The notes under the pieces: generated by a model | Databases searched by the model: none | Told to the model about the DNA's origin: nothing | Seen by the model: the letters and a program-made list of their open reading frames with translations, nothing else | NCBI GenBank assembly: GCA_022813625.1 | Contig: JAKLMB010000007.1 | Coordinates: 186,001-250,000 of the forward strand | Direction: 5' to 3' | DNA: 64,000 bases | Source: Aaosphaeria pasadenensis | Lineage: Eukaryota > Ascomycota > Dothideomycetes > Pleosporales | Program-made: the position numbers and the translations under genes | Part shown: positions 44,566-55,131 of the stretch, in pieces | How positions within the stretch are numbered: position 1 is the first letter of the stretch | How the letters are laid out: every line of letters starts with the position of its first letter

Positions 44566-46751
44566 ATGATTTTCAACGGCCGCATCATCCATGCTGCGCT
44601 CTTGCTCCCCGTCCTGGGCATCAATGCCCAGGAAACCGGTTCTCAAGAAGATGTAGGGGAGCAGCCAGCTGCAGTTTTCCCTAAGATTGCCGACCTCAAG
44701 GACCTACCTTTCACCTTCAACACTACCTGCGACGACAGCCGTCAGAGGGCCATTGCGCTCGCATGGCAGGACGTCCAGAGCCAGGTGAAGCTCGTCAACG
44801 AAGCTCCCAGCAGCGACAACGTCGAGAACATCTCGTACCAAGGCAATGACCTCTTCGGTCCCGCAACCATCAAGAAGCTCGGCGGAGAGACCAGGATGAA
44901 GACGGTCTTCCAGGAGATCGCCAACCGCAGGTGGAAGATCACTGCCAACTGCGACGCATCGCCCACCATCGTGACCGACAACGAGATGTGCAAGAAGGCA
45001 GGTGCCTGGGGTGGCATCTACGGCACCTCTGGAAGCATCAACTACGCCGGCGCGAGCCAGCCGGTGATGAACTCTCGCATCCGCAAGAGGGACGACAACC
45101 CGGAGATCTCGATGACCTTCTGCAATGACTTCTTCTCCATGTCGAACTTGGAGAACCATGTCTATCAGACTAGGGTCAGCGGCGAGCTTCGACCCGTTTA
45201 TGGCATGTACAATTTGGATGCTTATCACAGGAACCAAGGTAAGAAGACTTCCTAAGTAGAGTTGTGAATTTATGACTGACGTTTGTAGCTACTACACTTC
45301 TCCGACAAATGATCCACCACCTTCCAAGGCTGGAGCACTTGGAGGATAAGATCACGGACTTGAACGTCAAGCTTCCCTTCGTCAACGACAACCAAGCGCA
45401 GTCGTTGTGGTACCAATGCTACGGCGCAATGTGCGCCAGGATTCTTGCTCGAGTGTCCAAGTCTGAGAAGCACTGGAGCTCCTTGAACGGTAAGTCCAAT
45501 GTTCACCTCTGATGCACATCCTATGACCAACATACTAACGTTATCATAGCCGACACATACGCTCTCTATGCCCTTTCCTACTACCTACAGAGCAACCCTA
45601 CTGGTAACGTCCAACCCGAGGCTTTCGTCTACCCCTGGCTGCCACCGGTCGTCAACGCCGTCCCCGGCAACGGCACCCCCGTCCTCACATCCAGCAACCA
45701 AGGCACCTTCGTCGTCGGCCTCAAGCAGTTCACCGAGGGCATCCTCCACCCGAACAAGGGCGCCCTGACCGACCTCAACACAACAACCTCGGAGGTCCCG
45801 CTCGCCAGCCTCGAGGGGGCCCAGATGACCACCTACGAAGAGTACCCCAAGGAGTTCAACGACCGCTTCCAGAACGAAGTCACCAACATCTACAAGAACA
45901 AGAGCGCAATCAACAAGAACAAGGCCGTCAAGTTCGAGTGCGCGTCCGCGGGCGACAAGCGCTTTAAGCTCGGCGACCTCGTCAAGTTCACCCGCCAGGA
46001 GGGCTCCGACTCCGCGCGCCAGTTCTGCGAGAAGTACAACCCCGACAACCAGTGGTTCGAGCGCCACGTCATCCTGCCCTACATCCAGAAGTGGCGCAAC
46101 GAGAGCTCCGACGACAAGGACTTTGTCAGCTCGGTCGACTACTTGAAGAGCAACCAGAGAGACTTCTTCGTCTACTCTGCGCTCGAGCTGGACAACTTGC
46201 GCTTCACTGACGCGTATCGTCCCGATGCTGTCGGCAGCGTGTTCGAGGGTTCCGACCTCAAGGAGCTCGTTGGCAACTGCACCAGGACTCTCGAGTCTAT
46301 CATGGACAACGTAAGTTTTATGTTCACATAGACCCCAAAGATCCCTCCACTAACATCCCCCCCAGTGCGACAAAGACAGCCAGGACGGCACCTTCGGCGG
46401 CTCCGTCAAAGTCGGCAACATCGTAAGTCCCCCCTCTCCCTCATCCATCCTCAACCCCAACTAACCCTCCCCCCACAGTTCTTCGACCTCGTCGCGACCC
46501 GCAGACAAGAAGACATCCCGCCGCGCGACCTCGGTGAGTTCCGCTGCGCGGAGGTCGGACCCGAGACGCTGCACCTAGCCCTCGAGTACCAGCAGGACCC
46601 GTCCAAGACGTGCCAGTGCTCGTACTCCATCTTCCCGGACTCCAAGACCATCTTCTGCCGGCCCGAGGGCGGGTGCCAGAACATCAAGGCGGACGACAGC
46701 CTGGGGATCGACGCCGTGGCTATGAGTCGCAAGGCTCAGAAGTGTCAGTGA
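44566..46751 (+). CDS. Large secreted protein, zincin (M35-like) domain with lost active site plus cysteine-rich C-terminal domain
   Basis: Exons 44566..45238, 45289..45489, 45550..46310, 46366..46422 and 46479..46751 encode 654 aa; introns are 50-60 nt. The signal peptide is MIFNGRIIHAALLLPVLGIN. The first half follows the layout of fungal M35-type zincins: an early cysteine (NTTCDDSRQRAIALAWQDVQ), a central TFCNDFF, then YHRNQATTLLRQMIHHLP, LWYQCYGAMCARILARV and ADTYALYALSYYLQ. The expected HExxH reads RQMIH, so the first histidine and the catalytic glutamate are replaced. A linker domain and a C-terminal module follow, ending CQCSYSIFPDSKTIFCRPEG. This module resembles the C-terminal region attached to some fungal GH18 chitinases. 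I infer a non-catalytic secreted or wall protein. Domain names are from pattern memory and should be treated as tentative. Confidence 0.7.
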
Positions 46752-47153
46752 GGAGTTTGATTCCGCTGGTCGACTTTGCTTTTCTTCTTGTTGGAACACC
46801 CCTTTTTTGTTGGACTTTTTGTGAGGCATTTTTTGTAGGGCGATACCATTGATGCATTGAGTTCATGATTTCTTCCCTCTCGTCGTTTACACCTTCCCCG
46901 CTTGACTAGCTAGCTAGATTAGCTTGTAGCATTCAAATTCAGTTTCAGTTCGATTCAAAAACAGTGCTGTGTATTTCAGTTTGAACGAAATGAGGGATAG
47001 TTCAACATAACCCAGGGTAACGTACATAGCATTCCAATGATCACAAAATCACTGCAATGGGACTGGATGGGGAGTTGGAAATGGATTTTGGGAACAAGGT
47101 TGAGAAGCAGTCGTGGACTGTGCTTGATAGCTTAACCCTTCGGATTTGTACCT
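46752..47153. other. Convergent 3' intergenic region
   Basis: Separates the 3' ends of the secreted zincin-like gene and the hydroxy-acid oxidase gene. T-rich after 46780, with no supported frame. Confidence 0.5.
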
Positions 47154-48423
47154 TTAAAGTCGAGCCAACGGACCGTTTGGCTGTGCTATGCCTAGACATG
47201 ATCTTCGAATATCTGCAATGGTATTACAGCCCGTCAATTGCATACAGCGGCGGAACTCGTCGTATAAAATATCGAGCATCTTGCTCACGCCGGCCTCACC
47301 ATCGACCTACCAGACGCATATCAGTGAATAGAAACCCTGACAGAAGAAGTTGCAACTCACCGCCAATCCCCATATAGCAGGTCTACCTACCCAGCAGCAC
47401 TCCGCACCTAGGGCAAGGGCCTTGAAGATATCCACACCCGACCGAATCCCCCCATCAATATGGACTTTGATCTGACCCTCAGCAGCCTTGACGCATTCTG
47501 GAAGCACATCAATCGTGGCCGGTGTACCATCCAGTTGTCTGCCACCGTGGTTGCTCACAATAACACCATCACATCCATACTCACGAGCCAGCACCACATC
47601 CTCCGCCGTCAAGACCCCCTTAATCCAAATCTCCATCTTCGTGATACTCCTCAACCACGGAATCTCCTTCGCCCAAGAATGCGCATCCGAATTCAACGCC
47701 ACAAACCCATCATCATGCGTCTCCTCCCTTATCATCTCCGACGTCTTCTCCAACATAGGGAAACTCAATCCTTGCGGCGTCCTGAAGTCGTTACGATGCT
47801 CATTATACCTCACCCCCAGCACGGGACTATCCGCCGTCAGAAACACCGCCTTACACCCCGCCCGCTCCGCCCGCCTCACAATCCTCTCCTCCTTCTCCCG
47901 GTCGTGCATCGTGTACAATTGCATCACGTGCACGATCCCCCCCGGCGGCGCGATGGACCTCGCAGCCCCCGTGACCTCCTCGACGGAGTAGTTGGAGAAC
48001 GACGACACGCCCATGTGCACGTTGCGCCGCGCGCACGCGCGGCTCGTCGCGAGTTCGCCGTCCGGGTGCGCCATGGCTTGAATCCCGGCTGGCGATATAC
48101 ATAAGGGGAAATCGATCTTTTGGCCTAGGATGTGTCGGGACGGGTCTACCTTTGAAACGTCGCGGAGGACACGGGGGCGGAGTTTGTACTTTCTGTAAGC
48201 GGTTGTGTTGTCCAGGACGGTGATTTGGTCTGTGGAGCCGGAGTCGTAGAATTCTGGGGGGTTGGTGTGGGTTAGTGGTGTTATCACATGGTATATGGAA
48301 CGTGAAGATTGGGGGGAGTGTATACGTACCGCGAGCACTGGTTGGGAGCTTCTTTGCTGCGGCTAGTTGGAGGTCGTTGATGCTGAGGATGCTTTTAACG
48401 GGTGTTATTACGATTTCAGCCAT
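47154..48423 (-). CDS. Peroxisomal FMN-dependent alpha-hydroxy-acid oxidase
   Basis: Exons 48423..48330, 48253..47361 and 47306..47154, with introns of 76 and 54 nt, encode 379 aa. Motifs of the glycolate oxidase/lactate oxidase family are intact: the substrate/FMN loop FYDSGSTDQITVLDN with YRKYKLRPRVLRDV, PLCISPAGIQAMAHPDGELA, the QLYTMHDR segment, VIVSNHGGRQLDG with the catalytic histidine, and HIDGGIRSGVDIFKALALGA. The enzyme oxidises an (S)-2-hydroxy acid to a 2-oxo acid with FMN, and most oxidase members produce hydrogen peroxide. The protein ends in A-R-L, a valid PTS1, so peroxisomal import is expected; the third exon supplies this tail. There is no cytochrome b2 domain. It is divergent from a RidA gene that also ends in a PTS1. 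The actual substrate is unknown. Confidence 0.92.
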
Positions 48424-48542
48424 GGTTTGTTGTTAAATTTGAAATTACGATACTGAGCTGTGTAGGCGACTATTCATGAAGTTGAGATGTTGGATTCCTT
48501 TTCTATACGTTGTGGATTCGTTGGTGGAGATAAGGTGGGTGA

Positions 48543-48566
48543 TTGACTAACATATATGTTAGTCAA
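48543..48566. promoter_or_regulatory. Perfect 24-bp palindrome in the shared oxidase/RidA promoter
   Basis: The arms are TTGACTAACATA and its exact reverse complement, with no spacer. The half-site TTAGTCA resembles fungal bZIP/Yap-type elements. It lies 120 bp upstream of the oxidase ATG and 117 bp upstream of the RidA ATG, almost exactly central. The cluster encodes a bZIP protein 1 kb away, an obvious candidate to bind it. Confidence 0.7.
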
Positions 48567-48682
48567 CCCCATAGTGACATCCCCCACTAAGAGCGGTTAC
48601 CAAGCACCTTGACTTGCGGTCTAAGCCGACAAACCGCATATATCTTCCGCAACCTCGCAAAAGAAGCCTGGAAAAATCAATC

Positions 48683-49207
48683 ATGGCAGACAACAATTCC
48701 CCTGACAGGACAGTCATCTTGTCCTCTGAGGCTCCAGCCCCTCTACCTTTCCTTTCGCAGGCCATACGCGATGGCAACACCGTTTTCTGCTCCGGCCAGA
48801 TTGCCGTTGATCCGTCCACTGGGAAGCTCGTCGGAGGAACAGTCGAGGACAGAACGGTTCGTCGTGTCCATACCTGCAGCCATGATGGATTTGCTAACTA
48901 GAAGAATCAGCGTCGTATTCTTGAGAACCTTTCGGCGGTCTTGAAGAGTGCGGGGTCGAGTCTGTCGTTGGCGAATAAGGTCAACATTTACTTGGTCAAG
49001 CCGGAGGACTTTGGTGCTATGAATAAAGTCTACGAGACGTTTTTTACGGATGTGAAGCCGGTGAGTTAAAGAGAGTGGAGTCTTGTCTAGCAGTGATCTA
49101 ATGGCGATGTATAGGCTCGGACTTGTGTTTTCGTCAAGGCGTTGCCGTTGAACACAGATGTTGAGATTGAATGCGTGGCCAGCGTGCCCTCCAAGTCTAG
49201 ACTTTGA
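48683..49207 (+). CDS. RidA/YjgF/Mmf1-family enamine/imine deaminase with peroxisomal signal
   Basis: Exons 48683..48856, 48911..49060 and 49115..49207, each in phase 0 with introns of 54 nt, encode 138 aa. Family motifs are clear: FLSQAIRDGNTVFCSGQIAV, GTVEDRTRRILENLSAVL, AGSSLSLANKVNIYL and a C-terminal ARTCVFVKALPLNTDVEIEC, where the arginine holds the substrate carboxylate. RidA proteins hydrolyse reactive 2-aminoacrylate-type enamines/imines to 2-oxo acids plus ammonia. The chain ends S-R-L, a PTS1. There is no mitochondrial presequence, unlike Mmf1. The acceptor at 48910 was chosen over nearby AGs because it preserves the family spacing between the RT and the NL residues. It sits head-to-head with the FMN oxidase. 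Confidence 0.9.
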
Positions 49208-49628
49208 TGCTAGAGAGTCTGGGATGTTGAATGTAAACGTTGTATCTCCAGCAAAGCTCGATTTTTATCATATTCTTGCACAAGTTGCTGAATTTCTCTC
49301 AAAAGACTATGTGGCATTCATGCCAACAATGTCAAATATATATGCCCTTCTCTTTAGCTCAGCGCTCCAATGAGGAAGTTCGTAATGCATGCTAGAGACC
49401 TCTTGTAGTTAATTGTGAATGCGAGAGCAAGGAAAGCAGTATTATGGTTTTTCTTAGAGCACTTGGGGTCTTAAATCTGTACTGTGATTAGATCGAGCGA
49501 ATTAGCTACAATTGCGGGCGGTCCAAGCGTTTCGCCGTCTCGTCCCAATGGTCACAGCTGAACTCTCTATAATGTGGGGAACTACACAAGAGTCACCCCA
49601 GAAGCATTGCAATCAATGCGAGTGAACG
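49208..49628. other. Intergenic region upstream of the bZIP gene
   Basis: Holds the RidA 3' end and the bZIP promoter. No coding frame is supported. Confidence 0.5.
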
Positions 49629-51582
49629 ATGGACGCCGAAAATCACCATGATAGCAGGACCGCTCCCACGGATGATCGAAAGTAGGTTCCAATAGTGGTT
49701 CTGGAGTTGTCCAACACTGATTGCTTGGGAGAAAACTACGCAATCGACTGTCACAGCGTGCGTTCCGGCAGCGGCAGAATGCCTACGTAAAAGAGCTTGA
49801 GGAGAAAGTCCAGAGGCTAGGGCAATCTGATTGCGATAAAATTGCCGAATTAGAGCTGGAGAATTCGCGCCTTCGAAAACAGATTGTCTCTGTCGCGAAC
49901 AAATTAGAGAGCGTGCAAGCGCATTTAAAAACACTTGCTGTTTCGATGATTGATCTTACGAGAGGAGTCCATACAGTGTGTTTCTCTCTGGCCTCATCCT
50001 CGACTGTTGCTCAATACTAGAGCGGTTTCTAACAAGTGATAGGACCTCGATGAGCAAGACAATGCGACTGAGGATGCCTCAGCAAGCAAAAACAAGGAGG
50101 CAAAGCCAGAGCTAGCCATACACCAGCCTACTGTTGTCACAGATTTTGATACCTTCGCGGATCTTCCAATGAACGACAATAGTGGCGCACAACATCCATC
50201 ATTAGACACAGAGTCACTCGCTTTCAACAACAGCTACGACCTCGACTGTCTGGACGAATTTGACCCAGGGTTACTGCCGTCAAGTTCAGATACCATATTT
50301 GCGGCTCATACAGAGCCTGACTTAGCGTCACCATGCGAGGGCTCGACCTTGTCGTTCTCCGGTGCTCCTACTATAGTCCCACATCTCCCACTCTCCACAA
50401 CCAGCTCGTCAACCTCAACCTTGTCAAAACCATTTGCAGAATCACCAGCTTGCGATCCGACGAGGTTGGCAATTTGGAAAGGAGGACTAGATTCGTCCCC
50501 CTGGACAATGTTACCCCGAGTCTGGTCGTATGAGTACCAAATGGGCTCTGCCGCTTATCAGTTCGCACTCTCTAACAAGGGTTCAGGCGGGTCGAAGCTG
50601 AGATCCTCCAACTCTAACTTTTCAGACCATATAGCAGGAGTAAAACAGTGCATATTAAACAGCTGGTCTGTCTTGTATGCCACAGCCTCGACGGAAACGT
50701 CCTTGATCACACAGTGGGTTACATGATCCATCGACACCGTCCTAGACCGCACTGACTTTTCCTATAAGTCCCCAATTCTATGCTGGTATTTCGCTCATGC
50801 TGTCGTTGTTTAATAGCCTCAACCGGCCTCGGATCATGTCATGGTATGCTCCCACAAAGTTCTACCACCACATAACCGACTTGACACTATGGCAAATATG
50901 TCCCACAAAGGAGACGTATTCTCGCATGCACTGCGCATATCGGCCCACGGCACTTCAACTTATGGAGAACTATCCTGCCATCATTGATTGGTGTCCTTTT
51001 GCAATCATACGAGACAAGCTGATACTTCTCCACTCTGCAAATCCGCTTCTGGACCAGATAATCTGCGATATAGCTACAGCCTACGTAGTGCAAGCGGATC
51101 TCTCCTCCATAGTTGATCAACCCATGGAGACTACGGGATACATCAGGGTGTGGGACTTGATCAATGCCATGGGAGACTACGACCGCATACAAACGAGCCC
51201 TTCTTCTCGAGGAAACACGACGGATCCACTATCCCCAGATAATTTTGATACCAACAGACCAAACGAGGCCTCCGAGTCTCTGCAACTTCCCGCACCGACA
51301 ACATCAGCCTTGTTCAGCAATCCCGTCTACGCTCGCCTAGCCTTCGAAGCGCTGCACATGCACGACGGCCTCTCCGTATTCAAACTCGATCCCGACTTAT
51401 TCTTGAAATACCCGGAACTCTACGATCCACAGTTCAAATCCATCGCTTCGGGGACAGCGCTGACCCCGCAGTGTCGTACCACTATCCAACCCCCACCGCC
51501 TTTGCAAGCGGCGACTCTGACTACTTATAAGCATTTCGCTGAATGGTCTCTCGCTGTGCTTTGTGGGTCGAAGGGTGGGTGA
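49629..51582 (+). CDS. bZIP transcription factor with DUF3425 domain
   Basis: Exons 49629..49681, 49732..49975, 50043..50713 and 50769..51582, with introns of 50, 67 and 55 nt, encode 593 aa. The basic region (RKKLRNRLSQRAFRQRQNAY, about residues 17-36) carries the fungal bZIP signature N-R-x-x-Q-R-A-F-R and runs into a zipper (LEEKVQRLGQ, ELELENSRLRKQI). A long Ser/Asp-rich middle follows. The C-terminal half has the DUF3425 pattern (LTLWQICPTKETYSRMHCAY, RPTALQLMENYPAIIDWCPF, RDKLILLHS). This is the architecture of many fungal cluster regulators. The first intron splits the basic region, and the last one was placed because GTGGGT/AAG joins LITH to PQFYAGISLMLSLF in frame. It is the likely regulator of the adjacent oxidase/RidA pair and the MFS gene. 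Confidence 0.85.
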
Positions 51583-52298
51583 TAGTCGTTGATATCGCCG
51601 TGGTATTACATCAATCGAAATGCAACTTTTCTTTCTGCATATTGCTCTTACTAATGTTTCACATCACAATGAATATTATTGCCGGACCTCTCAACTGCAG
51701 GCGGATCAACGCGTGTCGTCTAGCGCGAATTATGAATAATTGAAATGTTATGTACTCCTGTGAGTTTTCCAGAACCCAGCGGATCATTGGTAGAAAGAAC
51801 TGGCGTAGGGCGTATCATGATAGAGGTGGTGGTTGCCGTAGGGCGTGACACAGGGCGTGCCACAGGGCGCGACATAGGGTATCATAGCGGAGGTTTTTTT
51901 AGTCATCTATAACTTAGTCAATTGAGCCGAAGCTGCTCGGCCTGGGCTCTGGTCACGCATTTTAGAAATCATGAACAAGCATTTGCTGTAGACAAAATTT
52001 CTTGTGCTACCATTTCATTGAAGATTCTCTGTCACAGCCAACTGCTCTGATATGAATGCACAGCTTTCATTAGCCTTTTCTAATTGTTCATCTCGATCTC
52101 TCTTCATATTCTATGAGTAGAGCATGATGTTCCATCAGAAGCAATGCCAGTGCCCTGATCGTCAGCTTCATGGTCCTGGACCTCAGGCCATCGATATAAC
52201 AAGGACTGATCCTAGACATCCTTACAACTTCTCCAAGGACAGTTTCCTAGCGTCCGCTATCACCTGCTTCAAAAGTCTTGATCTGACACCAAGTCTAG
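51583..52298. promoter_or_regulatory. MFS upstream region with 12-bp repeats and TTAGTCA sites
   Basis: Three-and-a-half 12-bp units (AGGGCGTGACAC type) occupy 51840-51887. TTAGTCA occurs at 51899 and TTAGTCAA at 51914, the same core as the oxidase/RidA palindrome arm. A possible first exon of the transporter lies at 52124-52240 (DPRHPYNFSKD, like the stretch before the first membrane span in this MFS group). Confidence 0.4.
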
Positions 52299-53720
52299 GC
52301 TAAAAAATGTTTCATTGCAATCATTGCTGCGTTAGTTATGCTTAACAGTACAGTGTCCGCTGGCCTTCCAGGAGGAGCATCGCCGTACTACTCGTCTTCG
52401 TTCGGGGTCACCAATCCTTTCATAAGACTTCTGCCTTCGACGACGTATTTGACGGGATACATCGTCGGACCCTTATTCTTTAGTCCTCTGAGCGAGCATC
52501 TCGGCCGCCGCCCAGTGCTCATTGCGACCGCAACACTGTTTTTGGTCGCCACGATTGGTTGTGCCTTCTCTCCAACGTACGCATGCCTGGTTTGCATGCG
52601 CTTCCTGGCGGGGGTTGGGGGAGCCGCACCGATCTCGATTATTGGTGGTATTTACGCCGACATTTTCGATGATGCACGGGTGAGAGGACAAGCTACTGCG
52701 GCATATACAGTGGTAAGAACGAGAACGGTTGACTGATGAATTGATTGATGCTTATTGGTGCTCTAGTTCACAACTATTGGTACAGTGTCAAGTCCCACTA
52801 TCTTTGGTTACATCGGACTCTTTGGTTGGCGATGGTGCTTCTATGTTTCTACTATGTGCGCCAGCTTGTTCGGACTAGGCCTATTATTTCTCCCAGAGAC
52901 GCACCTGGACTCGATCAAACGACATGAAGGCAACCGCAATCGCTGCCTGAGCTGTAATGGTACGATCACAGTACAAAAACCAGTATTCTTGTGGAGGAAC
53001 CTGCTCCGTCAACTATATGTGTCAACAGGAAGACCATTGCGACTTATCTGTAGCGAGGCGATTGTGCTTCTTTCTTCTCTATATTGCTCTTTGGTCTTCG
53101 CCATCCTCTTTCTTTTGTTTGCTGGCTATCCTTACATCTTTCACGATATCTATGGATTCTCGTATGCAACCGCAGGACTCGCCTTTGTCCCCATGGGCGT
53201 CGGTACCGCTCTGTCGCTACCCTTCTATCTCTTGTACGACCACTACCATTGGACTGAAACGCAGAAAGGAAAAGCATGGACGCAAGTTGAAGAATACAGG
53301 AGGCTGCCATTAGCCTGCATCGGCGGCCCAATATTCGCAGCATCTTTATTCTGGTTAGCTTGGACCTCTTCCAAAACGTTCCATTGGATCATTCCGATGA
53401 TGTCTGGGCTGCCGCTGGCTTTCTCGCTCAACTTGATCCTTATCGCATCATTCAACTACCTCACCGACGCCTATGGAGCGTTTGCAGCAAGCGCTTTGGC
53501 GGCGGCGAGCTGCTCGAGAAGTATCTGTGGGGTCTTGTTGCCGATGGCGACGAGTGCTATGTATACGAACCTTGGGATAGGTTGGTCGATGAGCATTCTT
53601 GGTGCGGTGTCTGTTTTGTCGGTTCCTATACCTTTTGTGTTTATTAAGTATGGTCCATTGATTCGACGGCGGAGCCCTTTTTGTACGAATCCTGTGGTGG
53701 AATCGATAAAACTTTACTGA
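52299..53720 (+). CDS. MFS drug/polyamine-type transporter (DHA1), 5' end unresolved
   Basis: Exons ..52712 and 52767..53720, with a 54-nt intron, give at least 442 residues from Met 52338. The frame is open from 52299 and includes the rest of membrane span 1 (AKKCFIAIIAALVMLNSTVS). The DHA1 motifs GPLFFSPLSEHLGRRPVLIA and FLPETHLDSI, and a loop after six spans, are clear. About 11 further spans follow, with the last near LGAVSVLSVPIPFVF. The expected N-terminal exon appears at 52124-52240. However, no in-phase donor reaches the TAG acceptor at 52297-52298 (donor GTTTCC gives the wrong phase). The start may use an unusual site or be decayed. It lies downstream of the bZIP regulator in the same orientation and may export a cluster substrate or product. 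Confidence 0.75.
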
Positions 53721-55131
53721 GAGTTTATCATTGAAGGATGGAGTAGACTGGGACTGCTGGGCATTCTTTGTAATCATGGTCTATGTGTAGTTATGAATGA
53801 TAATGATACGCACTATAATCTGCAACATGGAATGGTAAAAATAACACAGGCTTGATGGATGAGCAGGTGTAAGTGTGGAAGGAAAGCTTTCCACTTCAAG
53901 GTTGCTTAAAGACTGGTTATACTCCGTACAGCAATTGTTTGCGGTAGTATGATCTGGACTCGAATGAGTACCTTGACCAGCAGGAAGAGGTTCATCCTAG
54001 GAAGGCAAAGAACACTGGGAAATTATTTTGTTCAGCATCATTCCATGTTAATGTATATTCTAAACAATCTCATGTTAATAATTTCCGTAGATGTAATGTA
54101 TCATTGCAGCAACGGATGTCAGCCACTACCTCGGAAATCTCATCTTCTAATTTTGATCGAGATTCCCGAAATTAATGGATAACAACTGCATGACACTGTT
54201 TATGGGAAAGAGCCCCAAGCGCGCGTTCGATGTGGATACGTTCCTTGTTCCTAGATGCTTCCACGTTGGTAATACCGCGTAAGACATGTCGAAACGTCGA
54301 ATGACGGGTCCAGAATCCATTTGTCTCGCTTGCTTGCTTGCTTTGCGACCCTATCGAGGGACCAGGAAACCTGGGGTTAAGCAAGACGCTACCTTTCCTT
54401 CCTAGACTTTTCAACTAATGGGATAGAAGAATGAAATGTTCAGAAAATAGTAATGTTCTTTGCAAGTACTCTCGACCTTTTTTTAGAAGTCCTCTGAAGT
54501 CTCGAAAGAGTTCGACTCGCCAAGGCTCCCTCTACACCTCCACGTCCAATCACATAGCCTAACACCCTTTTCCCCTATAACGCCCACCCTCGGTCTTCGA
54601 CATCCCATCCCTTCTCCACAACAGCGCGTGCGTGTTCCTGGCCAGGCCTCCGTTCAAAGCCGTTTGAGTGGGTGCACACGCGCAGCAGCCCGGGAACCGA
54701 GCGTCTCTTCCAATCCAATAGTGCGCATTAATTATGGGATTTCGCTGTATTCGGTTCGATACGACATCCTTCGCCCCCCAAAAGGGGTAAGGATCGTGTG
54801 GCCAGGGCCAGACCAAATGATATGCGGTAAACGATTTTATGCGCCCTGGCTAAGCTAGCTCTAGCCTTCAGCCTTGGAAGTTGGAAAAGAGATAGTGTGT
54901 GGATGAGAGACAGAAAGCTGGAAAAGGAAACAATCAATAAATATGACTACGCGTGCCCTGCTTTGGTTGTGGCCTTTGTTTTCGACCTTTTGTAGACGTC
55001 CACCCCTTTGACCATTTGCTTGCTTTCTGTACAAACGACTTTCAACAAAGACTCGAGAATTTGCGTTTAATCGACTCATCACCTTTTCTCATCATCACGG
55101 ACGTTTTCCTGTTCAATACACACATTTAACC
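53721..55131. other. Intergenic region
   Basis: No supported gene. TACTCCGTAC is at 53920. A minus frame at 54414..54172 ends RNKERIHIERALGALSHK, faintly like the end of a DDE transposase, but too short to call. Confidence 0.4.

Noticed and set aside
44704..45237. 177-codon minus-strand frame
   Set aside because: Antisense shadow of the secreted zincin-like gene.
48614..48682. Upstream in-frame extension of RidA as a mitochondrial presequence
   Set aside because: The basic leader has no ATG start and the ATG at 48683 fits the family N-terminus; the PTS1 tail also argues against a mitochondrial form.
54172..54414. Possible DDE-transposase fragment (RIHIERALGAL)
   Set aside because: Only a short faint resemblance in an 80-codon frame; no catalytic residues or terminal repeats seen.
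54750..54790. GGTTCGATAC resembling a tRNA B box
   Set aside because: No A box, acceptor stem or anticodon arm can be folded around it.
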